In this document: one piece after another, positions 48,013 to 61,100 of the stretch | Layout of the letters: the number at the start of each line of letters is the position of its first letter | Numbering within the stretch: the stretch's first letter is position 1 | Origin: Taenia hydatigena | Lineage: Eukaryota > Platyhelminthes > Cestoda > Cyclophyllidea > Taeniidae | DNA: 64,000 bases | Reading direction: 5' to 3' | Assembly: GCA_036345935.2 (NCBI GenBank) | Contig: JADWOT020000003.1 | Location: 23,578,509-23,642,508 of the forward strand | The notes under the pieces: model-generated | What the model saw: the letters and a program-made list of their open reading frames with translations, nothing else | The model's database searches: none | Told to the model about the DNA's origin: nothing | Made by a program: the position numbers and the translations under genes

Positions 48013-51000
48013 ATTGTAAAAGGCGTTGATTTCCACTGCATGTACTTCAATCTGACCGACTCGACTATGTCTCATTGATTTCGTCTCCAGTACCGCTCCG
48101 ATTGTGCTCTTGATAGTCAAGTACACGCATTATTCTATCCGTGTTTGCCTTATGTTGAGATGGATTGCATTTTTGACCACTTACGCAACGCTGTTGTACG
48201 TCATCCCTATAGAGGTGGTCCGACTTCCCTTTTAAGTTCATCTTCAGGTGTAAGTTTGGCTATAGTTTTCTCCCTGTCAGTGCAATGAGCTCATTCTTTC
48301 CATCCCAGCATTGAGTGGTTCAGTGTTATTGAAACGGAACATTACAGTTGCTGGCTCCAATCCGAAGAAAGACGCATGCATTGTTCTGGGTGGAAGGTCC
48401 TCAACCAACCCCTTGGTGATGCACAATGAAATTTACCTAAGGAAGAAGTAACAAGACTGAATGGGGTGATGGCGGAGCCGCGTACCACTCGGAATTGGTT
48501 TAGAGGTGTTGGGCATCGACGGTAGATGCATCGCGTGCAAGAAGGTATCCCACACCGATCGAACGTCAAATAATTACTTGTCGCTGTTGACACGTGCAAA
48601 TAACAACCTCCAAACTTGTGAAAAGTGAGAAACAAAGCAATTCTGTATTTGCGCCAGAATCCACTGCGGAGGATGCAGAAGTTGCTGACCACATGCATCA
48701 CTGGAACCAATTAAGTGCAAACCAATTCCCGGTGTTACGCAATTCCGTCACCTCAGCGTCTCCATAAGCTGCGAACAAGTTGGACAAGGGACTACTGTAG
48801 TTTTGATGAAGTTGGAGTCTGTGAGGCAGACGAGCTCACATCACATCCGTCAGGTTAAGCTAGCATCGTACGACGTGAGGGTGGGTTCTGTCTACTGGGA
48901 ACATTGTGAATTGAGCAGCACATAAAAGCTGATGATGGACTGCAACGAATGATTGCATGCATTTTACACGGCTTGAGAGTTTGGTGGTGATTTCAGTGAG
49001 TTGTACCGAAAGCACTGCAACCCTTTGGGTCGCATGATATTTCGGTCAGACGAATCAATCTTGCCTCCCTATGTAATGAATGTGTTGAGCTCCGCAAGTG
49101 TGCTGAGTTGAAGTGAAAAGTTCTGCTCGCGTACAACTTGGTAACTAGTCCAGAATCCAGAGGAGTGACACTCATGAATGGATCATCTACAGTGACTTGG
49201 ATCCGTTTGTTACGTGTACTGAACAGTGAGGCCAAGAGCGAACTCCCACAGACTTATCATACCAGACGCTGTCGATTGGGACGAGGAGAAGCCATTCTTC
49301 ACTTTAGTCTTGCATAAACGTCATCTTTTGTTACGCAATGTCTTCGTTATTCCTCCACTCTACCACCGACTGCGGATCATTGAATCGAGAGGACTGGTTA
49401 GGGGAGGTCACCTCATGCTGCGCAGTATGGAGCATTCACGAGCCATCAAAGTTTTATGGAAGGACCGATGACGCCCGCTCACCCACACGACTCTTGCAGC
49501 CCTATGGCTTATCACTTCAAAGGCGCATTCAAACAAACAAACGTGTTCAATTGCTCCCCTTCATAATCCATTCACCTTATTTCAGGACAGTCTGCCACGA
49601 TCATAGACGCTTTACCTGTGCCAACTTTTCGAGGCGCAGAGCATGAGCAACGTGACTGGGACTCCATGCACCTAAACGCAGGTCTGTTTACAGAATGGAA
49701 AGCGACAGGCCTTTAACTTCCCCATCTCTTGTGCGGAATTGAGTGATACCATTACGTCCTAGGTTGAAAAAGGTACAGACTAAGCATAGAAAGCTTTTCA
49801 TTCCTACACGCTTCAGTTTTATTGGCTTTGCTACCAATGCTGAAATATGGCCTACCAAAGGGAAGCCCAGATTGGGACATTTGGTTTATCCCATGTTTCA
49901 ATATGTGAGGAGTGACTGAGTAGCTCTATAAACCGGCATGCCAAGGTCTGTTCGTTCAGTCCTTCTTTCTCCATGAGGGGTTTCCAATAGCCTTGGTTAG
50001 ACACCGACCTGCCGCTATCCAGTACTGATTCAGCTTACTTCACGCATCTTCGGTTCAGCCCAAAGAGGGATCCTACATCTGATGGCACCTGCTCGCTGCT
50101 ACTTGTAAGATTTAGTCTCGCCAGCATCAAGCAACAACGACAGAGACCACTTCTATCTTAATATCTGCATTTTCATTCATGCAGAGATGATGAGGAAGTG
50201 GAGAACGGACAAGCAGATGAACAACGAATCTCACAGAGAAGCAAGCCCTGATGACGGTACTATTGGCAAAGCAATAGCAGCCACAAAAATGACGCCCGGA
50301 AATAATAGGCAGAATTCAAAAGGAACCAAATAAATCTGAAGGTAAGCATCCCAGAAAGGCATAATGAATGTGACGAGCAGTTTGAGGTTCTTTGTAAACA
50401 ACTTACAGACTAGGGCAATTTAGAGTTATGTCTACAAACTACAAACGGATGCAAGGCTTATCTGACACACCTTGCATGTGGAGCATTGATACGTTCCCAA
50501 TCGGGTAGCAAAGCAAACCCGCATAAGCAATAGTCTCTTAATACATTCAACGCCTCGGGGGCTGTCAGTGCATGCTGAATTCCACGACTCCAAGATGAAG
50601 GACAGATAGCAGGGACTGAAGACCTCGTGTAGTTGAATGTGGCATTGAGCTGTCCATGAGGTAAAACTTTGCATCAATGCAGTCTTGTGGTCTTCACCGT
50701 CATCGATATTTCCTCATCGTGATCCGCCTTTGGCAATCTCAGCACCTTGTTTGTTCTGGCATTCCAATCACCACAATGAACTTTTCACCTCAAGCACATT
50801 GTTCAAATTCAGGAGAAATCTGAGAATCACTTTTGCTTCTCATTGAATTCTTTAGCACTCGTTAACTCGGGTCCAGGGTAGCTGACTTGATTGCTAATTA
50901 TCTTAATGTCATTGAATACTCCGAGAGCTCGTTGAGTGTCAAACAGTACGTGAGCATTTGGTACCGTGTGTGGGTTGCAAAATTCAGAATGCATAAGATG

Positions 51001-51160
51001 GGATGGGCGAATGCAATTTTACCAATGTAGTCATGTCCACTCACTCAGGCAATGCGGCAAATTCCAAACCACTACGGCGAGCATTTTATTAGCAACGTAC
51101 ATCCCAACTTCAGCGACCGCAAATAAAATGTCGCTTCCGTGTCGAGAAAGTTGTCTTAAA
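48013..51160. other. Repeat-like, gene-free sequence next to the palindrome
   Basis: Downstream of the WAVE stop there is no clear AATAAA. The sequence is less AT-rich than other intergenic parts and dense with short open frames on both strands (for example 48342-48710 and 49338-49646), with no recognisable domain, similar in texture to the IR2 and IR3 arms. The left IR3 arm may extend into this stretch, because its partner would lie beyond 64000. Confidence 0.4.
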
Positions 51161-54100
51161 AAGCAAAATGTCCCCTGTATTCGTGTTAAGATTAGTGGCC
51201 GTGTCATGCAGACGGGGTGATACAGCATCAGGATTAAGCTAAACGGGTGAATTTGGCACTGGAAGAGGGTTGGTCGGCGTTCAAATATGCGAAACTATTT
51301 TTCACCAATCACTGACCCGTGGCAACTCCTCCCCTCCTCCATCCTCCCCGCCTCCCCCATCGGGGGAAGTGCTGCATCAACAGAGGCGCTAAACATTTCA
51401 AATGTGTGGTGGGAAGAAAACGTGATAAAACAACAAAATTAACTTGTGATATTGTGAGTCCCTGTGTCGGTTGAAGCAGATAAATTAGTTATGACAATGG
51501 ATTGAGATTCGCAGATAATAATTGCAAAACGCGGCAGAGAAGAACAGATAAATGTTCCTAATTTGACTGATTGTGTGAGCGTCAAATGTGCAGAGGGAGT
51601 CAATCGCCTGATGCCTTTGCTTCGTTAAGCAGTTTTCGGGATCCCATCACTACCTTGATGCCAGAGCGCTCTGCCTATGCTGATATTGCCTGATAATAAC
51701 CCATCTTTCATGCTGAATTGTTCTACATGATGCACTACACTAGCAACTGACAAGTCATCTCCCATGAATAGGCGAATTCGTAGGCATTCACAAAGGAAAA
51801 GCGGTCGGAACCGCATTCATCTCTAGTGACCACCCACATCATGTTTGCTGATGGAACGAAATCAAAAGTTGACAATTTCAAAGTGTCCTCAACTCATGCA
51901 GAGCATGACACTCTCTTCCTCCTTCTTCTTATGACTACCGTTCCTGAGAAGAACGATCGCTGCACACAATACATTCGTTGCAGATGGTTGACCTGGTTGC
52001 AGCAGTATTGATATAACACATCTCCCCAGCCTGTGGGTAGTGGTGACATTCAAGAAGCACGGCCAACCAACCCTACACCACGAACTTCCACGAATGATGA
52101 CAAGGCGAGCGATTCCCACTATCATGGAAGTGCATCAAATCAAGCAAAATAATGCCACATTCGCACGCAGCTTAGGCCTACAATTCGACAACCATTTAGT
52201 CGATCTCTAAATCAGTCAGTGCCGCAAAACCCGAAATCCGAGCGCCGGTGCGAAACATGGAGTGACTGACCTTAATCTGTTTGTTTAGCATACTGGCACT
52301 AGTCACGTGCATATTCGTGCGTGACACGGAGTCCAAGTCCCGCTCCGTCCATTTGCTTTGATGAGGCCACAAAGAAATTGGTTTTATCAGATCAATTCAA
52401 TCTATTTAATGCGGTTTGTGCTCTCACACTTTTCCACCCCAAGAGGAATCCCCAATCACTTTTTAGCCCAAACATCTAGCTAGGAATCTTTACCTGAAAT
52501 AACTTGGTACCACCTTTTGGAAGATTGTGCAATAGATGTTAAGGCACTCTAAAACGCATAGGAAGTGGATTCATTCCATGGGAGAAGGATACTTTTGGAC
52601 ACCAAAAGATCTGACTGGAATAACACTTCAGAATGACTGCAATGCGAAATCGGGTGGCAGTGGAGAAAAGCTGGAGCACATTCAACTAACGCAAAAGCTA
52701 TCTTTGAAATGACTTTGCAGATGACCTTCATTTTCTACCACTACGGTCAGCCTTTAGTTATCCGTTCGTTTATCGGGAAAACAAACTATTGTACACCTCA
52801 AATTGGCCCGTTGGACGAACTCATTCTCTTAGCCTCATCATGCTAGATCACGACCCCTACGATGGCGTCAGCCTTGACGAGCCCCGAAATAGGGGCTACT
52901 GCTGCTGCTACTGCTACTCAGGTACCGGAGTGCAAGGCAGGCCACCTTGGAACTTTCAAGAGTTGATGATTCGTGGCGAATTATAAATTGGCATTTGCAG
53001 CGCATTTGGAATTTCCGTTACAGCGATTACATGACAAATTGAGCTTAATCGTGAACAATAGTAATGCAATGCACGAACAGTGCGAAGAATTGCCATGGGG
53101 AGGAGAGGGCTCAAGGAGGCCTGACGTCCCACAGTAAGGGTGCTCGGTTGCCAGGTCGCACCTCTGTTTGTCTTCAATCTTCCCTGTTGTTTCCGGTAGC
53201 CTGCAGTATTGACAGTGCCTCATTCTTTACTTCCATCTCGAAGACACTTCTACAATTAATAAAAAATATTCTTTTTTAGTTTCAGGCCTTGATTGCTACT
53301 GAGAGTAAGTAATTGGCGTAAACCCGGCTGTTTTACTGTGAGACTTCACAAACTAGATCGTCTGAGCTGGATGCTTTTCGTGAAAACGACCTAAGTGTTG
53401 AAATCAATCCATCACCCTGGACATTGTCTACAATTAGAATGTGGATGCGCATCTTCATAACAGCACGTACCAACAAATTCACTGCCGTTGTATGTAGCAT
53501 GACCCACCGAGCTGCCACCGATGGCGCAAGATGTGGATTCGAGCCTAAAAATTCCACTTCTATGCGACTTTGCATTTTTAGAATGTCGGAAACCACCTAA
53601 TTTTCGTCGATTGCATTTCTACCGAAGTTTAATGCTTCAATTATCTATGTCACTAGCTTAGTGATTGTGTAGTGCCAAAAAAAGTGCTACTTACTTGGAG
53701 AACTATCATCTGGAGTGTATGCGGATAACGTGGGAGGCAGTATCGCCCCCTCCCCCACCTCCGCCTTAACCTGAAGTGCCAGCCTCACCACGAATCAATT
53801 TGATGACAGTGTGAAAGATTAATTTACGCCACGTCCGAATGCACGTAGCGAGTGCTAGTGTTAAAATTACTGAGTAAAACCCAGTGTTTTAGCCTTTTAC
53901 TGCTTTACTTCGCACGACCAGGCCATGATTGCTCCGGCTCCTCTGATTTCTGTCCCAGCAAACGTATGACAGCTTCTAACGCGACCCTAGTCTGCTGTCA
54001 CTAACCGCTTCCAATTAAGGGAAAGAAGGACTGGGTAGCAGAAAATGGGAATGGGGCCATGACACAGCGGTGGAGTTAAGGTAGCGAGGATCGAAGAACT

Positions 54101-57060
54101 TGCGCATTTCAATAAGTTATCAAAAACATTGAGTTGCTAAGCCAATTGCTCATTTAATGTCTATTAATTATGACATCAAAATCTGCGAGAGGATGACGAA
54201 ATGTCACGAATTGTTATAACTATTTTAAGTTACCCAGAGTTGCCCCATATTTAACACAAGCGAAATCTGCAAACTTCATGTTTCTCTGTCCATTGGCTAA
54301 AAATAGTGAGGGCTTTTGCATAAGTTGCATTCTATTTTCATTGGATAGCTTAAAAGGGGCGATTAATCCACACTTTGGGAGCCTGATACAACACTGGTGG
54401 TGAGAGTGACTAACTAGCTTTGATATTCTGATCAATAATGTTCAGAGCACAAAATAAAATAGCGTTTCATTAGTAGGCTTGTCCGGATGTTAAATTTGCA
54501 TTCTCCCGCATTGCTTTTGCTTCAAAAGCTACCTTTGCAAACTCCACCACTCTTGGAAATGGAAACACACCATGTTACCTGTTGAAAGCAAAAACCGGAG
54601 TGCATTCCATTAATACTAAAATATCAGTTTCAATCTCTGAAAGTTAACCAAGCTTCCTCCATAACTCGTGTAGGAGGGATTAATGCTGCGCTAGAAATGA
54701 CCTGTAAGGCATCATAAATGTTGTACTTTAAGCCGATTGGTTAGTATATGAATGCGCGGAAATTCTGACCAATCACAGACGTCCGTGGACTCCTTCGGGC
54801 AGGTGGCAAAAGAATGGACTGTGTTAACCAAAGTGCAAAAAAGTTTCGGAATGCATGAAAGGCAGATACACGATGAAGTAATCAGGTCCGCCCTGTGCTC
54901 GGAATTTATGTTCTGTGAAAACAAGGCAATTCTGAGGGAACTGAAAAGGATGTGGTGGTGAACCCCAGAACAGCTTCATGTGGCGATGTTTACTTTTTTA
55001 ATTTGCGATGGATTTGAGGCCACCTAAGAATTAGGTAAGACTGCGCTAAGTGAACGAAAAGAAAGTACCCAATGTTAAAGAATGCAGTGGATTCGACGAC
55101 TGAATCCCCCTCGGCAAATTTTGCTCTCAACAAACTCAGATTAGCTAAAACATACTGTTTCATAAAACATTTTCTATAAAAGCTTTTGATGGTACTTTAA
55201 CGCTGGAATATACACTCAGGGCCTTTCAAAGCTTCGTGGCGAGGAAAAAACAATGCAGGTTAATTAGCTTATCGTTAGCGCACAGGAGGGCCGAAAAGTG
55301 GAAGTGAAGGAACAAGCTGCGGAGATAGAGGAAATTGCGCAATTCTGCTCAAGAATGAACAAACACCTTGGACCGAAATTTGCCTTTGCTAATGGCTCTT
55401 AACAATAACCCTTGCCAGAAATTAAGGTCAAGTGAGTTTGATGTTGTGTTTACGGACTCTGGTGTACCAAATTGCACTCATGATTGTCTCACGTGTCTTG
55501 TGCTGTAAAGGAATCATTTCTGGCAGTTTTTTGGCATAATCGTATCTTTAGAGAGAAGTAGGAGGGCAATGGCACAGTAGTCCAAGTTTAGCACAAGGAA
55601 TAAAACTGGTGTGGATAACTGAAGCTGTGTGGATCAACAAAGGTTTTGACTCTTCTACATTTATTCTTTTATTTTTGCACCTTTGTGACCCACTGCCTAC
55701 CTATCCGCTTCTTGATGGATCCTGACGAGGACTTAAAGGAAAATATGGGGCATGGCGTTTTGAATGCATTAATATTTAGGTTTTATGATAATCTTAATAA
55801 ATGCTGCATTAACTGATAAACATTTATAGCTTATCTTACTCCCACACAGCGTTTTTATCGGCAATAAAATCCCTAAATTTGTTATTTCGACTAACATTAA
55901 ATGGAAGGACTTGATTTGCTTGTTAGCCTAGTTGATTTCACGCAAATAATCCAAGGGCTTTTTACTTTAAAAGGCAAGTGAAATTTGTAAATTTATTGCG
56001 ATTAAGTTACTAGCCAATACGGTGGGATCGGTTGACTCTCTGTCAGCACGTTAGCGCGTCAGGTAGTTTAAAATCATGCAGCATACAAACTAAGGAGGTT
56101 AAACAAGAGGATTCTCTCGTCAATCACTCCGAGACTGATTATTGGAGTTGCATACTGAAAAAAAGAATGTTCGATTTGTTTGCTTTCATAGCATGCGGCA
56201 GGTAACAGCATTCTGTTGGCAATGTTCTTCTTGATGCTTTCCGCATATCCGCCGCGACATGATCGCTATCTGAATGTAGTAACTAACTGAAAAATTGGCG
56301 CAATTCTCGACTGCGATCCATATTGTTTTTAAATTTGCATGAACGTCTTAAGAGTTTCATGTTCTATGATGAACAAAATAGGATGAAATTTAGGATTTTC
56401 GGTAGATGTGCTCTATAAGTACACGAACCTGCAACATCCTTTGAGTCAGGATTAAACTAGACTCTACTTCGAACGAATGTTAAAGTCGAAGTGTAATCCA
56501 ACAATTGTGATGGAATAAGATCCAGTTACAACAAATGGAAACTGTTCTCAAATCACTACAGTACTTCTTCGAGCACCGTTTCCCCATTCTGATGAAGCTT
56601 TGAACAAGTATATCACAAACTCCTCGTAGCCGTCAGCCAAATTTTCCAAGTGATACAGTTTCTCAAGCAAATACCATTTATTAAGTGGCACCATCATAAG
56701 AAGGTGCCACTTTTGGGACCCATCTGATCTGAAGCATTGCTTTCAGCTTAGCACTGAAACTCCTGAAAAACAATGGAAGTGCTCAGCCGGAACCATACTT
56801 GGAATGGCATGATGTGAGGTGTGAGGTCAAAGACTTTTGTCTCAGTAACTAGCTATGATAGCTGCTTAGATTTTGTTTAGGAAGCAGCCTCTTTTCTTTT
56901 ACAGGTTCAACATGAATAGCGCTGCAGTTGCTAAGATCCCAATTAATAACTATAGCAGTAGGAATAACAACCAAATAACCCTATTTTATGCGTGGTTTAT
57001 GATGACCAAGCAACCTACAAGCTCATGTATGCTATTTCCATATTGCTGATGTTTTTGTTG
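51161..57060 (+). repeat. IR3 left arm of a giant palindrome (at least 5.9 kb)
   Basis: Base 51161 pairs with 64000 and 57060 with 58101. The sum is 115161 at every point I checked, so the arms have no length difference over 5,900 bp. All open frames in one arm recur with identical translations in the other (for example 53333-53596 minus versus 61565-61828 plus), and I found no substitution. At the inner edge, 57061 is the first mismatch; five more bases then match (57062-57066) before similarity is lost. The arm contents are unremarkable: short open frames, a CTG/CTC-rich spot near 52898-52915, and no recognised gene. The outer edge is not determined because the window ends. Confidence 0.95.
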
Positions 57061-57543
57061 TGAACCAAAAGTTGTACATGCTCATAGTTTCATCATATCT
57101 AAGGTCAGATTAGTGTATTCTAGAGCCTGCTTTTAATGGAATAATCTGCTAGGATGTGATTAAAAGCAGTCCACTATAGCTCAAATCTGCCTGTATTTGC
57201 CACCGTGATTACTGTTGCGCTTTGAATTTGTGCCTTTCCTATGCAGCAACTAAATATCACCGAAGCACAGTTGTGATTTGAAAAGGATTTCAAACTATTT
57301 AATCGCTAAACATTGGACTGCAAAAATTATGTGTAAAATAGATGATTCAGTGTCATATTATTAGGTATCTAAATGCTTGATTCTTTATTAAATTTGCATT
57401 TTCTTGCCAGTACGTTGTTGTCATTAGTGATTAACTAATGAACTCCATTATAAATGCATAAAAGTCACCTTTCTTATCAGACTACCCACCAAACCCAACA
57501 AAAGCTGTTCAATCACACTCTTATTGTAAAGAAACTTTACACA
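57061..57543. other. Loop of IR3, 3' flank of the loop gene
   Basis: Unique sequence that is absent from the arms. It holds the candidate polyadenylation signal of the loop gene and a perfect short hairpin (gtaaag-aaa-ctttac) around 57525-57541, just beyond the stop codon. Nothing else was recognised. Confidence 0.5.
57384..57389 (-). promoter_or_regulatory. Candidate polyadenylation signal of the loop gene
   Basis: AATAAA on the minus strand, 155 nt past the stop codon at 57544-57546 and still inside the loop. The loop therefore appears to hold a full coding region plus its 3' UTR. Confidence 0.4.
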
Positions 57544-58011
57544 TTAATGAAAGAAGTTGGTAACGTCTCCTAATATTTGAGCTTTTCGGCGAACTTTCGG
57601 AGACGCACTGCTTGTGGAATTGCTTGGACTCCATTTCGGCTTCTTGGTATTCATTATTTTCAGTTTAATTTGGATGGGAGAAGTCGGGGAGTCCTTGGTT
57701 TGAGCAACTAGAGTCTCTGGAGGCGTTTCCGACAGTCTCCTCTGTTTGGGAGAAGGAGAGTAAAAATCCGATGTATTCTCCTTATTTTCTAAGTTACAAT
57801 CCATTGATCGCTTCAGATGCTGTTTTCGGTCATTCGAGAATAAATATCTTGTAGTAAATTCATCATCGGCAATGTGAAGAACATCGCTCAGTTGTCCATC
57901 TGCAGCTTGGTTGACAGCTCGCATCCTAAAAAGGCGTTTCCGAGGCTCCGACGACATCGAAGAGTCCATCCACACGAAGATGCGCATAACAATGGAAAGG
58001 TCAGCCCCCAT
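57544..58011 (-). CDS. Small basic SP-rich protein with KEN box, RxL and PIP-like tail (palindrome-loop gene)
   Basis: A single open frame of 155 codons from the ATG at 58011; in-frame ATGs at 57987, 57969 and 57957 are alternative starts, 57969 giving 141 aa (MDSSMSSEPRKRLFRM). I do not recognise a family. What can be seen: RKRLF near the start, an RxLF cyclin-docking or destruction-box-like motif; NLENKENTSD in the middle, a canonical KEN box of the kind read by APC/C-Cdh1; several Ser-Pro sites (YSPSPKQRRL, DSPTSPIQ, KWSPSN, SASPKVRRK) suited to CDK phosphorylation; and the C-terminus LGDVTNFFH, which fits a PCNA-interacting peptide pattern except that the first Gln is Leu. These together suggest a nuclear, cell-cycle-degraded regulator, perhaps linked to DNA replication. 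That is inference from short linear motifs only. Codon choice and lack of simple repeats argue that it is coding. It occupies the unique loop between the IR3 arms, and two inverted CCAAT boxes lie upstream. An upstream exon inside the arm cannot be excluded. Confidence 0.6.
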   Translation of the reverse strand: MGADLSIVMRIFVWMDSSMSSEPRKRLFRMRAVNQAADGQLSDVLHIADDEFTTRYLFSNDRKQHLKRSMDCNLENKENTSDFYSPSPKQRRLSETPPETLVAQTKDSPTSPIQIKLKIMNTKKPKWSPSNSTSSASPKVRRKAQILGDVTNFFH

Positions 58012-58041
58012 CCGACCGCGTGCCCTGCTTTATGTTTCGAC

Positions 58042-58070
58042 CCAATCGCGGATCCGCTAAATGAGCCAAT
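58042..58070 (-). promoter_or_regulatory. Two inverted CCAAT boxes upstream of the loop gene
   Basis: CCAAT on the plus strand at 58042-58046 and 58066-58070, i.e. ATTGG on the gene strand, 31 and 55 bp before the ATG at 58011. They are 24 bp apart, about two helical turns. Such spacing is typical of NF-Y sites in cell-cycle promoters. This is motif evidence only. Confidence 0.4.
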
Positions 58071-58100
58071 GGGAAATCGGAGCAAAAGGCGTACGGTTCG

Positions 58101-61100
58101 CAACAAAAACATCAGCAATATGGAAATAGCATACATGAGCTTGTAGGTTGCTTGGTCATCATAAACCACGCATAAAATAGGGTTATTTGGTTGTTATTCC
58201 TACTGCTATAGTTATTAATTGGGATCTTAGCAACTGCAGCGCTATTCATGTTGAACCTGTAAAAGAAAAGAGGCTGCTTCCTAAACAAAATCTAAGCAGC
58301 TATCATAGCTAGTTACTGAGACAAAAGTCTTTGACCTCACACCTCACATCATGCCATTCCAAGTATGGTTCCGGCTGAGCACTTCCATTGTTTTTCAGGA
58401 GTTTCAGTGCTAAGCTGAAAGCAATGCTTCAGATCAGATGGGTCCCAAAAGTGGCACCTTCTTATGATGGTGCCACTTAATAAATGGTATTTGCTTGAGA
58501 AACTGTATCACTTGGAAAATTTGGCTGACGGCTACGAGGAGTTTGTGATATACTTGTTCAAAGCTTCATCAGAATGGGGAAACGGTGCTCGAAGAAGTAC
58601 TGTAGTGATTTGAGAACAGTTTCCATTTGTTGTAACTGGATCTTATTCCATCACAATTGTTGGATTACACTTCGACTTTAACATTCGTTCGAAGTAGAGT
58701 CTAGTTTAATCCTGACTCAAAGGATGTTGCAGGTTCGTGTACTTATAGAGCACATCTACCGAAAATCCTAAATTTCATCCTATTTTGTTCATCATAGAAC
58801 ATGAAACTCTTAAGACGTTCATGCAAATTTAAAAACAATATGGATCGCAGTCGAGAATTGCGCCAATTTTTCAGTTAGTTACTACATTCAGATAGCGATC
58901 ATGTCGCGGCGGATATGCGGAAAGCATCAAGAAGAACATTGCCAACAGAATGCTGTTACCTGCCGCATGCTATGAAAGCAAACAAATCGAACATTCTTTT
59001 TTTCAGTATGCAACTCCAATAATCAGTCTCGGAGTGATTGACGAGAGAATCCTCTTGTTTAACCTCCTTAGTTTGTATGCTGCATGATTTTAAACTACCT
59101 GACGCGCTAACGTGCTGACAGAGAGTCAACCGATCCCACCGTATTGGCTAGTAACTTAATCGCAATAAATTTACAAATTTCACTTGCCTTTTAAAGTAAA
59201 AAGCCCTTGGATTATTTGCGTGAAATCAACTAGGCTAACAAGCAAATCAAGTCCTTCCATTTAATGTTAGTCGAAATAACAAATTTAGGGATTTTATTGC
59301 CGATAAAAACGCTGTGTGGGAGTAAGATAAGCTATAAATGTTTATCAGTTAATGCAGCATTTATTAAGATTATCATAAAACCTAAATATTAATGCATTCA
59401 AAACGCCATGCCCCATATTTTCCTTTAAGTCCTCGTCAGGATCCATCAAGAAGCGGATAGGTAGGCAGTGGGTCACAAAGGTGCAAAAATAAAAGAATAA
59501 ATGTAGAAGAGTCAAAACCTTTGTTGATCCACACAGCTTCAGTTATCCACACCAGTTTTATTCCTTGTGCTAAACTTGGACTACTGTGCCATTGCCCTCC
59601 TACTTCTCTCTAAAGATACGATTATGCCAAAAAACTGCCAGAAATGATTCCTTTACAGCACAAGACACGTGAGACAATCATGAGTGCAATTTGGTACACC
59701 AGAGTCCGTAAACACAACATCAAACTCACTTGACCTTAATTTCTGGCAAGGGTTATTGTTAAGAGCCATTAGCAAAGGCAAATTTCGGTCCAAGGTGTTT
59801 GTTCATTCTTGAGCAGAATTGCGCAATTTCCTCTATCTCCGCAGCTTGTTCCTTCACTTCCACTTTTCGGCCCTCCTGTGCGCTAACGATAAGCTAATTA
59901 ACCTGCATTGTTTTTTCCTCGCCACGAAGCTTTGAAAGGCCCTGAGTGTATATTCCAGCGTTAAAGTACCATCAAAAGCTTTTATAGAAAATGTTTTATG
60001 AAACAGTATGTTTTAGCTAATCTGAGTTTGTTGAGAGCAAAATTTGCCGAGGGGGATTCAGTCGTCGAATCCACTGCATTCTTTAACATTGGGTACTTTC
60101 TTTTCGTTCACTTAGCGCAGTCTTACCTAATTCTTAGGTGGCCTCAAATCCATCGCAAATTAAAAAAGTAAACATCGCCACATGAAGCTGTTCTGGGGTT
60201 CACCACCACATCCTTTTCAGTTCCCTCAGAATTGCCTTGTTTTCACAGAACATAAATTCCGAGCACAGGGCGGACCTGATTACTTCATCGTGTATCTGCC
60301 TTTCATGCATTCCGAAACTTTTTTGCACTTTGGTTAACACAGTCCATTCTTTTGCCACCTGCCCGAAGGAGTCCACGGACGTCTGTGATTGGTCAGAATT
60401 TCCGCGCATTCATATACTAACCAATCGGCTTAAAGTACAACATTTATGATGCCTTACAGGTCATTTCTAGCGCAGCATTAATCCCTCCTACACGAGTTAT
60501 GGAGGAAGCTTGGTTAACTTTCAGAGATTGAAACTGATATTTTAGTATTAATGGAATGCACTCCGGTTTTTGCTTTCAACAGGTAACATGGTGTGTTTCC
60601 ATTTCCAAGAGTGGTGGAGTTTGCAAAGGTAGCTTTTGAAGCAAAAGCAATGCGGGAGAATGCAAATTTAACATCCGGACAAGCCTACTAATGAAACGCT
60701 ATTTTATTTTGTGCTCTGAACATTATTGATCAGAATATCAAAGCTAGTTAGTCACTCTCACCACCAGTGTTGTATCAGGCTCCCAAAGTGTGGATTAATC
60801 GCCCCTTTTAAGCTATCCAATGAAAATAGAATGCAACTTATGCAAAAGCCCTCACTATTTTTAGCCAATGGACAGAGAAACATGAAGTTTGCAGATTTCG
60901 CTTGTGTTAAATATGGGGCAACTCTGGGTAACTTAAAATAGTTATAACAATTCGTGACATTTCGTCATCCTCTCGCAGATTTTGATGTCATAATTAATAG
61001 ACATTAAATGAGCAATTGGCTTAGCAACTCAATGTTTTTGATAACTTATTGAAATGCGCAAGTTCTTCGATCCTCGCTACCTTAACTCCACCGCTGTGTC

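Noticed and set aside
48342..51220. Suspected transposon coding remnants beside the palindrome
   Set aside because: None of the short frames showed a reverse transcriptase, integrase or transposase motif, so no mobile-element class is claimed.
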